Counted from the first letter of the stretch, positions 34,477 to 43,989 are shown. The stretch: 64,000 nucleotides of DNA from CAVVEQ01 sp963828855 (GCA_963828855.1 CAWHGB010000002.1:62001-126000); one strand, 5' to 3'. Notes: generated by a model not told the origin, from the sequence alone. Translations and numbers: made by a program.

Positions 34477-36117
34477 TTAGTAAACTCGCTGCCCGCTCAT
34501 CGCGCAGACCCCGGCAGGACATACTTTCAAATGGATATGGGCTTCAACTTCAGAACGGAAATACTTCAAAATATCCCGTTGGGGAACTCCAGCAGTCTGT
34601 CCCAAACCGCAATTCGAAAGCTGGTAAAGGTTATCACTGAGTTCGATCAGTGTATTCAGATCGTCAAGAGTTCCAACGCCTTCTGAAATATTCGTGAGAA
34701 TATTCAGGGAGCGGTTGCCACCGATGCGGCAGGGATTGCATTTACCGCAACCTTCATTCACAAAGAAATTGACCAGCACCTTGGCGAGGTCTACAACACA
34801 GGTATCTTCGTTGCAGATCAGGAGAGCACCGGAACCAAGAGAGACTCCAGTCTTATTGAAGGAATCAAAGTCCATCGGAGTATCCTGGAGGGTGGCTGGA
34901 ATGATGGAGCCGCTCGAACCACCAGTTTGGGCTAGTTTGAAGGTACCATCGTTCTTCATACCTCTTGCGTAAATGCTGATCACTTCACGAAGGGTGATCC
35001 CCATCGGTACTTCGATCAGTCCGGTGACATTTACGTTTCCCAGAATGGTGTAGACCTTTGTTCCCGGGCTGGATGGGTGTACCAAAGGATCGAAACCAAT
35101 CTGCCCCGTTGCGAATGATCGGGGAAACATTGGCAAGGGTTTCGACATTATTTACGAGAGTGGGGCGATCCCATAGACCATTGGTGGTCGGGTAAGGCGG
35201 GCGGGCGCGGGGCTCGCCACGTTTGCCTTCAATGGATTCGATCAGCGCGGTCTCTTCACCGCAAATATAGGCACCTGCACCAGCATGAATGTGAAGATCA
35301 AAGTTGAAGTCGGTTCCGAAGATCCCCTTGCCAAGAAAACCCATTTCCTTGGCCTGTAGCAATGGCTGTCTTTCAAGCGCTCCTGGGCTAGGGTATATTC
35401 TCCTCGGATGTAGATGTAACCTTCATCTGCACCAACTGCAAAGGCAGCTATGGTCATGGCTTCGATCAGGGAATGAGGATCTCCTTCGAGGATCAACCTG
35501 TCCTTGAATGTGCCAGGTTCGCTTTCATCGGCATTGCAGACGACATACTTTTTGGGTCCCGGGGTCCGGGAGACGAATTTCCACTTTGTTCCGGTGGGGA
35601 ATCCAGCCCCACCGCGGCCGCGCAGCCCGGATTTCTCAAGAACGGTGATCACATCCTGTGGTGGACATGGAGGTGAGAACCGTACCCAGTGCCTGGTAGC
35701 CGTCATGCAGGATATAGTCGTCGATGCTGGTTGGATCAATGATGCCAGCACGTTCGAGAACGATACGTTGTTCCGCAGGCAGAGTTCCCTTGCGGGAGGA
35801 GAGCCAGGCAATCTTGCCAGTCAATTCCTTCGCAGGAGCCTGCAAGCCGGCAGCGATTCTTCCCTTGTAAAGATGTTCTTCCACCAGGAAGTGAACATCA
35901 TCTGGTCGAACAGGGCCGTAAAGGGTGGCTTCGGGATAAACGATCACCATCGGAACGGAATCATGACGGCCAATATCACTAACCATCGAGACCGATACTT
36001 CTTTTTCAAGATCAAATGATTGAATCTCTTTTTGAAGGCGGGTAAACACTTCCTGCGCACCGGCATCCATGCTTTCGGATCGCTGGAGACAAGGACCATT
36101 GATCGGATAGTTTTCAT
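34477..36117 (-). pseudogene. NuoF-type flavin subunit, second copy (reading frame broken about five times)
   Basis: FMN- and NAD(H)-binding subunit of the diaphorase type, about 545 residues when joined. Start ATG 36117 overlaps the upstream NuoE stop by ATGA. Order: thioredoxin-like N-terminal domain without clear cluster cysteines; SGLRGRGGAGFPTGTKW (NAD/FMN loop); CNADESEPGTFKDR; GAGAYICGEETALIESIEGKRGEPR; and the N3-type cluster GCGKCNPCRIGG with the distal cysteine in NCGLGQ. It ends at HLKVCPAGVC with no ferredoxin tail. Breaks near 36075, 35660, 35351-35374 (two) and 35075. The motif content is intact, so errors are suspected. Confidence 0.84.
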
Positions 36118-36611
36118 TGTTCTGTCTCCTTTAGCTGTACCGGGAAAGAATCTGTGGGAACCTGTTCGGTGGTTACATTCCCAAAAATATCATCATCCAC
36201 CATGAAGACCGGACCGACCGCACACACACCCAGGCAGCTTGTCATTTCAAGGGTCCATTTCCCGTCGGAGGTTGTACCGCAGGTTACCAGGTTCAACTCA
36301 TTTTTAAGGGTCTGGATGATCTCGCGGCCGCCAACGACATGACAGGGAGCAGATTCACAGAATTTGATGACATGCTTCCCGCGTTTTTTGGTGGAGAGCA
36401 TCTGGTAAAAGCTTGCTACCGAGATCAACTGGGATTTCGGAACTTTTAGAAGAACGCTGATCTCATCCAGCGATTCCTGTGGAAGGTAACCGATCTCCTG
36501 GTTGATATGATTCAGGATGGGGATCAATTCCTCCCGGCTGGGTCCATACTTCTCAATCGCCATTTTTACCGCTTGCACCGCAGCTTGTGTTTCTTTTGTT
36601 TCAACAGGCAT
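36114..36611 (-). CDS. NuoE-type [2Fe-2S] subunit, second copy (HydC-like)
   Basis: 165 residues from ATG 36611, which has ggagg 10 bases upstream; a start 21 bases earlier is less likely. Thioredoxin-like ferredoxin that passes electrons with NuoF. The four cluster cysteines are in KFCESAPCHV and TSCLGVCAVGP. Its N-terminal helical domain (ILNHINQEIGYLP) docks to NuoF. Coupled to the next gene by an ATGA overlap. Confidence 0.9.
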   Translation of the reverse strand: MPVETKETQAAVQAVKMAIEKYGPSREELIPILNHINQEIGYLPQESLDEISVLLKVPKSQLISVASFYQMLSTKKRGKHVIKFCESAPCHVVGGREIIQTLKNELNLVTCGTTSDGKWTLEMTSCLGVCAVGPVFMVDDDIFGNVTTEQVPTDSFPVQLKETEQ

Positions 36612-36676
36612 TGTGCTACGTCCTCCGTTCACGATTGTTTCGATAAGACTCCGGTTAACCGGACGATTTCCAGAAT

Positions 36677-38460
36677 TTAATTGATGGCCACTGCTTCAAA
36701 ATTACAAACCTGTTTGCAGATCCCGCAACGGATGCATATATCTGGGTCGATCACATGGGTTTGACGCCGTTCTCCGGAGATCGCATTCACGGGGCAATTC
36801 CTGGCGCAAACCGTGCAGCCTGTACAGGGACCATCCAGAATATTGAAGGAGATCAAGCCACGACAGACTTTCGCCGGGCAGCGTTTCTCATAAATATGGG
36901 CGATATATTCATCCCGAAAGAGCTTCAGCGTACTTGCTAACGGGGTTGGGTGCACCCTGACCAAGCCCGCATAGGCTGGTTCCGCGAACCTGTTCGCAGA
37001 GCATCTCCAGGGTCTCGATATCGCCATCCTGACCTTTGCCTTCGCAGATTCTGGTAAGGATTTCCAACATGCGGCGTGTTCCCACCCGGCAGGGGGTACA
37101 TTTTCCGCAGCTTTCATCCTGGATGAAATCCATGAAAAAGCGAGCCATATCCACCATGCAGGTGTCTTCATCCATGATGACCAGGCCGCCAGAACCCATC
37201 ATAGCGCCGGCACCAACAAGGGATTCGTAATCTACCTTCAGATCGAGGTGATCTTTTGAGAGCATCCCACCCGCAGGTCCGCCAATCTGGGCGGCCTTGA
37301 ATTGTTTATCGTCCTTGATCCCGCCACCGACCTCATAAACGAGCTCGCGCAGGGTGATTCCGAGGGGAACTTCGATCAAACCGGTGTTTTTTACATCACT
37401 GGCCAGGGCAAATGTTTTAGTGCCCTTGCTCTTTTCGGTTCCCATGGATGCGAACCAATCGGCACCTTTGAGAATGATCTGAGGGACGTTCGCGTAGGTT
37501 TCGACATTGTTGTTGTTGGTCGGGTGACCCCAAAGGCCTTTATCAGCCGGGAATGGGGGACGGGGACGGGGTTCACCGCGCTTACCTTCAATAGAGGCGA
37601 TCAAGGCTGTTTCCTCGCCACAGACAAAAGCGCCGGCACCCATGCGGACTTCCATATCGAATGAAAATCCGGAACCCATGATATTCTCACCAAGCAGTCC
37701 CATAGAACGGGCTTGTTGGATACCGATATTCAGCATTTTGACCGCGATCGGGTATTCCGCGCGGCAATATACATAACCATAGCTAGCACCGATGGCATAG
37801 GCACCGATGATCATACCCTCGAGGACGGAATGCGGATCGCCTTCCAAGAACACGGCGATTCATGAAAGCCCCCGGGTCGCCTTCATCTGCATTGCAAATG
37901 ATGTATTTGACTGGATCTGCCTTGGATTTCGCCATCCCCCATTTTTTAGCGGTCGGGAATCCGGCACCACCGCGACCCCGTAAACCGGATTGACTTATGG
38001 TCTCAATGACATCATCCGGGCTCATTTCAGTTAGAACCCTCGCCAGGCCCATATAACCATCTTCGGCGATATAGTCCTCAATATTTTCCGGATCGATCTT
38101 GCCGCAATTTCGCAAGACAACCCGGATCTCTTTTGCTGAGGGAGCACGCAACTCTTCATCGACAAATGATTCTTCCTTGATCAGGAATTTCTGTGCGATA
38201 CGGCCTTTAAGCAGGTGCTCTTCGACGATAAAGGGGATATCATCCGCGGTCAGATTGCCATAATGAGAACCTTCCGGATAGACCATGATCTCGGGACCCT
38301 GATCGCAAGCTCCGATGCGGGACGTTTCCAGCACCTGAACTTCACCAGCCAGGTCTTGAACGTCTAATTCTGATTTCAATGCAGCCAGAATTTCTTTAGA
38401 GCCTCGATGAACGCAATCGGGATCCTGGCAAACGAGTATATGGGAACGGTAATATTTCAT
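36677..38460 (-). pseudogene. NuoF-type flavin subunit with C-terminal ferredoxin domain, first copy (HydB/HndC-like; reading frame broken twice)
   Basis: About 594 residues when joined. Starts at ATG 38460 (MKYYRSHILVC). Order: thioredoxin-like [2Fe-2S] domain (CQDPDC and later CDQGPE, partly degenerate); SGLRGRGGAGFPTAKKWG; GAGAFVCGEETALIASIEGKRGEPRPRPP; CGKCTPCRVGTRRM with CGLGQ; then KRCPAKVCRGLISF and two [4Fe-4S] motifs (CTGCTVCARNCPVNAI and CIRCGICKQVCNF). This is the form found in electron-bifurcating hydrogenases such as HydB and HndC. Breaks near 37844 (restores NRRVLEGDPHS) and 36934 (restores NPVSSTLKLFRDEY), one extra base each. Confidence 0.86.
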
Positions 38461-38504
38461 TATGCTTTCCAGATCACTGCAATCCTGCAAAAAAATTAAA
38501 AATC

Positions 38505-38873
38505 TTACATCGGAATTACGTGGTTCGAAACCACCTTACCGCCTACAACGTGCTCCTTGATGATATTCCGGGCAACTTCAGGAGAAACCTTTCCATAGGT
38601 GACTTTGGGTTGATCACCGATCTCAACCTGGACAATCGGTTCTTTCTCACACATGCCAATGCAGCCTGTCTGAGTGATGACAACGTCCTGAATATTATCC
38701 TTTTCAATGGTATCCAGGATCGCCTTCATCGCGTCACGCGCACCGGCGGCGATACCGCAGGTGCCCATACCGACAGTAACGTGAGCTTTACCGGATTCAG
38801 TCTGGATCTTTTTTTTCTGAAGTGCTTCTTCCCGAACTCTTTTCAAGTCATCAAGGCTTTTTATTGCAGGCAT
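38505..38873 (-). CDS. HndB-like [2Fe-2S] thioredoxin-fold protein
   Basis: 122 residues. Small ferredoxin-like protein of the HndB type, with GMGTCGIAAGARD and TGCIGMCEKEPIV giving the four-cysteine pattern C-x4-like pair plus C-x3-C. It lies between the HATPase gene and the first NuoF, the usual position in HydABC/Hnd operons, and probably relays electrons to that NuoF. Confidence 0.85.
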   Translation of the reverse strand: MPAIKSLDDLKRVREEALQKKKIQTESGKAHVTVGMGTCGIAAGARDAMKAILDTIEKDNIQDVVITQTGCIGMCEKEPIVQVEIGDQPKVTYGKVSPEVARNIIKEHVVGGKVVSNHVIPM

Positions 38874-38884
38874 GATCTCTCCTT

Positions 38885-39445
38885 TTAATGCGAGGTGGAA
38901 CTGATTTGTTGGGTTGCAGTCAACCCTTCCTCCATGGTCGAGCGGATAAAGCTCAAGACCAATGGATCAGTGAAGGGGATATCTCCAAGACTATCGCGAA
39001 CCTGTTTCTGGTCATAGGTAAATTCGTACTCATCCTGACGGTATTCCAGCATCCAATCGATTCCGGGTTCAGAAACTACCAGGATACGGTAGGTATCTGC
39101 CAGATTACCGAGGGGCATGCGATCTATGTGCGATCGTTGGAATTCGATTTTGATCCGTGTGCCCTTTCCAACTTCAGACCAAATTTGTAAAGAACCGTTG
39201 CAAGCTTCAGCCGCTTCTTTGAGAAGGGGGATTCCCAAGCCCACCTTGCGAGTGGTTCTTGAGGTTACGAATGGATCGGTAACACTGGCAAGCAATTCGG
39301 GGTCCATTCCTTTTCCGTTATCCTCCACGAGGAGCTTTAATCTATCCTGCACTGTATCTTCCTCAACAAAAATCCTGATCACCGTCGCCCCGGCTGCGAT
39401 ACTATTCTCTGCGATATCCAGAAGGTGCAGGGAGAGCTCTCTCAA
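38885..39445 (-). CDS. HATPase-domain protein of the hydrogenase operon
   Basis: 186 residues. GHKL ATPase domain with N-box HLLDIAENSIAAGA, G1-box DNGKGMDPE and G2-like GLGIPLLKEAAE, but no phosphoacceptor histidine domain. Its last 70 residues are unlike kinases. Proteins like this sit in many HydABC operons; a regulatory or assembly role is inferred. The start overlaps the upstream NuoE stop by ATGA. Confidence 0.83.
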   Translation of the reverse strand: MRELSLHLLDIAENSIAAGATVIRIFVEEDTVQDRLKLLVEDNGKGMDPELLASVTDPFVTSRTTRKVGLGIPLLKEAAEACNGSLQIWSEVGKGTRIKIEFQRSHIDRMPLGNLADTYRILVVSEPGIDWMLEYRQDEYEFTYDQKQVRDSLGDIPFTDPLVLSFIRSTMEEGLTATQQISSTSH

Positions 39446-39954
39446 GATTTTTGCTCTTCCTCCTGGATTCCTCGTAGAATCTGAGGTAGCTTATTGGGTT
39501 TGACCCGTCCCTGGACATTCTCGTCGACGACGATTACAGGCGCTTGGGAACAGGCTCCCACGCAGCGACAAATTTCTATGGTAACGAGACCATCGGGTGT
39601 TGTCTCACCGGCTTTGATTCCAAGAACCTGGTTGGCTTTATCCAGCAGTTGTTCCACGCCACCCACATAGCAAGCGGTTCCCATGCAAAATTTCACCGTG
39701 TGCTTCCCACGGGGTGAAGTGGTAAAGAACGAATAGAAGGAAACAACCCCATGGATCTTGCTCACCGGTACCCTGAGCTGCCCAGCAATGTAATTCTGTA
39801 ACGGAGCGGAAATATAGCCAACCTTGCTTTGGACTTCATTGAGGATCACCATGGTTGCACCAGGTTTCTCGCGGTTGGCAGAAAGGATCTCATCGATGAT
39901 CTTTTTAACTGCTGGTTCGATTTGGTTTACGGTCAACGTCTGAATAAGTGCCAT
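39442..39954 (-). CDS. NuoE-type [2Fe-2S] subunit, first copy (HydC/HndA-like)
   Basis: 170 residues from ATG 39954, chosen because ccggag lies 7 bases upstream; an earlier in-frame ATG at 39984 lacks a site. Cluster cysteines are in KFCMGTACYVGG and IEICRCVGACSQAP, with the NuoE helical domain before them. First structural gene of the hydrogenase run, behind its own probable promoter. Confidence 0.9.
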   Translation of the reverse strand: MALIQTLTVNQIEPAVKKIIDEILSANREKPGATMVILNEVQSKVGYISAPLQNYIAGQLRVPVSKIHGVVSFYSFFTTSPRGKHTVKFCMGTACYVGGVEQLLDKANQVLGIKAGETTPDGLVTIEICRCVGACSQAPVIVVDENVQGRVKPNKLPQILRGIQEEEQKS

Positions 39955-40010
39955 TGAGGCTCCGGTAAGATGTATGGACATCATTAAAAAATCGAATATA
40001 TATCCAGATG

Positions 40011-40039
40011 AGTTTAATCTGCTTAACGGCGAGCGTCAA
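40011..40039 (-). promoter_or_regulatory. Probable promoter of the hydrogenase structural genes
   Basis: Minus strand TTGACG (40034-40039), 17-base spacer, TAAACT (40011-40016). It lies in the 135-base gap before the first NuoE gene. Confidence 0.5.
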
Positions 40040-40069
40040 TAAACAAATGTCATATTCTCAGTAAGCAGA
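40018..40069. repeat. Inverted repeat flanking the hydrogenase promoter -35
   Basis: TCTGCTTA (40018-40025) and TAAGCAGA (40062-40069) are perfect 8-bp inverted copies on either side of the -35 box. It could be an operator with two half sites or chance. Confidence 0.35.
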
Positions 40070-40089
40070 TAATCCAAAGTGTAGGATCG

Positions 40090-40849
40090 TTAAATCATCG
40101 CCTCCAGGGAGTCAAATTGACGGGATCTTAAGATATTTCGAATTTCTCCGATGCATGGAAATTTCATGGGAAATAGATTCAATCCCAGAATTTCATTCAG
40201 ACGGTGGGCATCTCCACTATGGATCAATGGAAAATTTACGATTTGTGGATAACGGTTCCTGGCTTCTTCAAGGCTAATATTTCGGGAAATCTCGAGTGCT
40301 TCTATAGGAATATCTGTGGGAATGAGACCCAAGTGTTTTCATCAGACCGAATGCATCCCGGTCAATATGGGCGGGGATAAAGAGACCTTCAAGATCCTTT
40401 ACAAGCGTAAAGAGCTCCGAGAATGAAATTTGGACGGAGGTGAGCAGCAGCCTTTCTTCAAAGGCGATAAAGTCACCATTTTTATCAACGAGCAATTGTG
40501 CCCCCAGATGATCAGCCTGGTTGGGAAGATTGGGTAATTTATTATCGATGATTTTCTGTAATGCGTATAGCTGATCCAAAGTATCGAATAGACAGATGGT
40601 GTGAACATCTTCCTGGGTTTGGACTTCGATACCAGGGATCACGATAAGCTCGGTTCCCTCGGCCGCTTCGATCACGACACCCACATTTGCAGAGGCATTA
40701 TGATCAGTGATCGCGATTAATTGAATGCCTTTTTCCAAGGCTGTTTGAACGATCAATGGCGGGACCATTTCCAATTCCGCGCAGGGTGAAAGCACGGTAT
40801 GGGTGTGGAACTCAGCCCGGTAAGTGATGCGAGGAGGGTTATTTTTCAC
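40090..40849 (-). pseudogene. PHP-domain phosphoesterase (reading frame broken once)
   Basis: About 253 residues when joined. PHP metal-dependent phosphoesterase, TrpH/YciV-like. First frame: FHTHTVLSPCAE (metal His residues), AITDHNAS, IPGIEVQT; PAHIDRDAFGLM. Second frame: ALEISRN and LIHSGDAHRL, the last metal site. The break is at the three-base C run 40328-40330 (restores MKTLGLIPTDIP). PHP proteins are frequent in [FeFe]-hydrogenase operons with DRTGG and CBS partners; their substrate is unknown. Confidence 0.85.
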
Positions 40850-40859
40850 TGCGAGCGGA

Positions 40860-41210
40860 TCAGGAGATGTCTTTTACACCCATCTCCCATAATTTGCCGA
40901 CAACATAGAAGGATGAATGCGGGGTGGTTAGAAGCGTTATGCCTTCTTCTTCTGCCTTTTTGAGCGTAGCCTCTTCGGGTTCAGCGCCTTCGGTGATGAT
41001 GATTGCTGAAACGTCCTTTAAGGCGCCAACCGCAACGATATTGATATGTGCCTGCAGGGTGACCCATAAGCTTTGCGGGTTTGCTCCGGCTATGACACAA
41101 CTCAAAAGGTCAGAAATATAACCTGATTGCGGCTCTACAAGAGAAAAATCTTTTTCCCTTGTAGTGAGGACATCAAGCCCCAAATGATCGATGACTTCCT
41201 GAAGATTCAT
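40860..41210 (-). CDS. DRTGG-domain protein, second copy
   Basis: 116 residues, almost wholly one DRTGG-like domain (SGYISDLLSCVIAGA near residue 30; HINIVAVGALKDVSAIIITEG; TLLTTPHSSFYVVGKLWEMG). Probably senses a small ligand and regulates the hydrogenase. The start lies inside the previous gene with a 38-base overlap. Confidence 0.82.
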   Translation of the reverse strand: MNLQEVIDHLGLDVLTTREKDFSLVEPQSGYISDLLSCVIAGANPQSLWVTLQAHINIVAVGALKDVSAIIITEGAEPEEATLKKAEEEGITLLTTPHSSFYVVGKLWEMGVKDIS

Positions 41211-42216
41211 CCTTGTTCGACTCCTTGGTTGATGATGGGTAACCTTCTCCTACAGTATCTTCTTCTTTTAAAAAGATCTTGAAACGCAATTTTGTGCCAA
41301 TGCCTGGCGTGGATTCAAGCTGCATCCAATCGACGCAGCGCTTAATATTTACCAGACCCATACCCGCACCAAAACCCAACTCACGCACCTCCTGGGTGGC
41401 GGTTGAATAGCCAGGTTTCATAGCCAGGTCAATATCCTCGATCCCCGGACCATCATCCGTGACTTGAACATTGATCTGGTGCGGTTCGATCTCGACCCGG
41501 ATCATACCGCCGCTGGTTGTGTGGATGATCAAGTTCATTTCGGCTTCGTACACTGCGATCCCGCAACGACGTGCGAGCTGCGGGTTGGCTCCCATTCGGA
41601 GCAAGGCACGTTTGATATTACTGGAAGCCGAACCACCGCGGGTAAAATCTCCGACCTTGATGTTGTAGCGAAGAACCAGGGTACTTCGGTCGGATGAGAT
41701 ATCCTCAAAAAGGTGACTCGCGCGGTATATGCGGACTTCTTCCTCCTGGTAATCCTGATCCAGGGCTTTGAGAATACCGCGGGTGACATCGCCTTTTGTG
41801 ATAATACCTGCAAGTTGATTTTCAGGGTTTATCACGATTAATCGCCCCAGTTTAGTCTGGACGAAAAGTTTGAGAGCTTCAATAACCGTGTCGGTTTCCC
41901 GGATTGTGACAAGTTTGGTTGTCATGTAATTCTGTACGGGGGAGGCGACGTCGTTCTTCCGCAGACTATGAATGAGATCTTCAATACTTATCACACCCAC
42001 CAGTGAGCCATTTTTCAACACTGGAGCGCCAGATATGCGGTATTTATTGAAGATATTTAAAGCTTCCTCCATCGACATATCAACGGAGGTCGTAACCGGG
42101 GCACGAGTCATGACCTCGGATATCTTCAATTCGTACGCGAGTTCTTCTGTACGGGTGATCGTACCAGCCATTTGATCGGATATGATCTGTCCTTTGAACC
42201 TGGTTTGATCAGTCAC
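41173..42216 (-). CDS. CBS-pair and HATPase fusion protein
   Basis: 347 residues. Two CBS motifs (about 33-150; VMTRAPVTTSVDMSMEEAL, IIVINPENQLAGIITKGDVTR-like) that would bind adenosine nucleotides, then a serine kinase/anti-sigma type ATPase domain (about 190-320): YEAEMNLIIHT as N-box, TDDGPGIED, and GAGMGLVNIKRCVD. There is no His-kinase dimerisation domain. It could read energy charge and act on a partner protein; no sigma or anti-anti-sigma gene is adjacent. Part of the DRTGG-CBS-DRTGG-PHP set upstream of the hydrogenase. Confidence 0.85.
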   Translation of the reverse strand: MTDQTRFKGQIISDQMAGTITRTEELAYELKISEVMTRAPVTTSVDMSMEEALNIFNKYRISGAPVLKNGSLVGVISIEDLIHSLRKNDVASPVQNYMTTKLVTIRETDTVIEALKLFVQTKLGRLIVINPENQLAGIITKGDVTRGILKALDQDYQEEEVRIYRASHLFEDISSDRSTLVLRYNIKVGDFTRGGSASSNIKRALLRMGANPQLARRCGIAVYEAEMNLIIHTTSGGMIRVEIEPHQINVQVTDDGPGIEDIDLAMKPGYSTATQEVRELGFGAGMGLVNIKRCVDWMQLESTPGIGTKLRFKIFLKEEDTVGEGYPSSTKESNKDESSGSHRSFGA

Positions 42217-42230
42217 GGATGGTTGATCCT

Positions 42231-42608
42231 TTAATCACACGCGCAGGGGTCATTATCCACGGGCATCTCGAGGCTGGGCAACCCGCGCTGTCGCAGCCGG
42301 CCACAGAGCTCGAACATCCCGAAGGGGGATGTAATTAATGGAATTCGCTCTTCCAGGGCAAGATCGATGGTTTCCTTAGGAGGTTGTTTTCCGCGTACAA
42401 AAACCACCGCAGCCACATCTGCCATCTGGGCGGTACGGATCACCTGAGGGTTGCATAAACCTGTGAGTAAAACCGCTTCGGGTTGGATGGATGCCAGGAC
42501 ATCCGACATAAGGTCGGCACCACAGCCGCCTTTTATTTCTCGAGAAAGGTCAGCGCCCGGGGTGTGCAGGGTGCCGCCAACGATGGAAATCAATTCTTCG
42601 ATGTTCAT
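42231..42608 (-). CDS. DRTGG-domain protein, first copy
   Basis: 125 residues. DRTGG-like domain with KGGCGADLMSDVLASI and AVLLTGLCNPQVIRTA; ends with DNDPCACD, which adds two cysteines that the second copy lacks. First gene of the leftward hydrogenase locus, divergent from hisS. Confidence 0.82.
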   Translation of the reverse strand: MNIEELISIVGGTLHTPGADLSREIKGGCGADLMSDVLASIQPEAVLLTGLCNPQVIRTAQMADVAAVVFVRGKQPPKETIDLALEERIPLITSPFGMFELCGRLRQRGLPSLEMPVDNDPCACD

Positions 42609-42690
42609 TCAATCCTTCTGACCGTTAAACGTTCGGACAATTTTACACCATCTTGTATGTTAAAATTCCTGGCAGCTAAGGAGAAGCCGC

Positions 42691-43956
42691 ATGAATAAAA
42701 TCATTCCTGCCCTAAAGGGTACACGCGATTTTTATCCAGCCGATAAATTCAAGCAAAACTGGCTACTGGATCAAATCCGGAAAGTATCGGTATCCTTTGG
42801 ATACCAGGAGTACGAGGTTCCCTATCTAGAACGTTTGGAACTGTTCGCGGCAAAATCCGGGGAGGAATTGGTTAAGAAGCAGGCTTTTGTTTTCCAGGAT
42901 AGGGATGGGGAAGAAATCACACTTCGCCCAGAGTTGACACCATCCTTGGCACGCATGGTTGCACAACGGCAGGGCGAGCTGGTCTTTCCGCTGCGCTGGT
43001 GGGCATTTGGTCCCATTTGGCGCTATGAACGGCCTCAAAAAGGGCGATCACGGGAATTCTTTCAGTGGAATATCGACATGATCGGAGCGGATTCCCCGGA
43101 AGCTGACGCGGAGCTGATCGCTTTGGCAGCTACGCTTTTCAAGTCTCTAGGGCTAAAACCAGAGCAGGTCATAATCCGATTGAATGACAGACAGTTGATG
43201 TACCAGAAATTGCAGGAAATTGGGATCGAGGGGACAAAATCCGCAACCGTTTTGCACCTCATCGACCGCAAGGATAAACTTTCCAATGAAGCCTGGGTTC
43301 AATACGCGCAGGAGCAAGGTTTTTCAGAATCCGTGATAGTCAAACTTGAAAACCTTCTGAAGAATGTTGATCTGTGGAAGGAATCTTCCAGATTGGTTCG
43401 ATGCATGCAAGCACTTGAAGCAATGGGTGTTCGCGAGTTTATTAAGTACGACCCCAAAGTGATCCGCGGGTTGGATTATTATACCGGGGTCGTATTCGAA
43501 GCTTTCGATGTCGAAGGAGGGCGGGCGATCCTGGGGGGTGGGCATTATGGTGATCTGGTCGCGGATGTTGGAGGGGATTCGCTTCCAGGGGTTGGTTTTG
43601 CGATGGGGGATGTGATGTTTCCCATCGTACTGGAAAAATATGGATTATTGCCAAACCAAATTCCCGCGTCTGCTGAGGTTCTTGTAACTGTTTTCGATGA
43701 AGAATCGTTATTTGAATCCATTAAACTGGCAGGAATATTAAGGAGATCCGGTTTTCATGTAATTTGTTACCCCGAACCGGCGAAACTGCCCAAACAGCTA
43801 AAGTTTGCCGATAGGATGGGGATCCGCCTGGTAATCATCCTTGGACCGGATGAGGTCATGAATGGAGCGGCAGTATTAAAAGATTTGAAAACCGGAGAAC
43901 AGAATACTCTTAAAATGGACAAAGTCACTTCAGAAATACAAATGATTCTTGCCTGA
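42691..43956 (+). CDS. hisS: Histidyl-tRNA synthetase
   Basis: 421 residues, class II synthetase. Motif 1 region with KGTRDFYP; motif 2 FGPIWRYERPQKGRSREFFQWNID (spread over positions near 108-130); the His-specific VIRGLDYYTGVVFEAF; motif 3 PGVGFAMGDVMF; and a C-terminal anticodon-binding domain. A good ribosome site, aaggagaag, precedes ATG 42691. The gene is directly followed by tRNA-His, its own substrate. Confidence 0.94.
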   Translation: MNKIIPALKGTRDFYPADKFKQNWLLDQIRKVSVSFGYQEYEVPYLERLELFAAKSGEELVKKQAFVFQDRDGEEITLRPELTPSLARMVAQRQGELVFPLRWWAFGPIWRYERPQKGRSREFFQWNIDMIGADSPEADAELIALAATLFKSLGLKPEQVIIRLNDRQLMYQKLQEIGIEGTKSATVLHLIDRKDKLSNEAWVQYAQEQGFSESVIVKLENLLKNVDLWKESSRLVRCMQALEAMGVREFIKYDPKVIRGLDYYTGVVFEAFDVEGGRAILGGGHYGDLVADVGGDSLPGVGFAMGDVMFPIVLEKYGLLPNQIPASAEVLVTVFDEESLFESIKLAGILRRSGFHVICYPEPAKLPKQLKFADRMGIRLVIILGPDEVMNGAAVLKDLKTGEQNTLKMDKVTSEIQMILA

Positions 43957-43989
43957 TGTTCAAACGCTGTGATAAAATTCAGCCACCAT

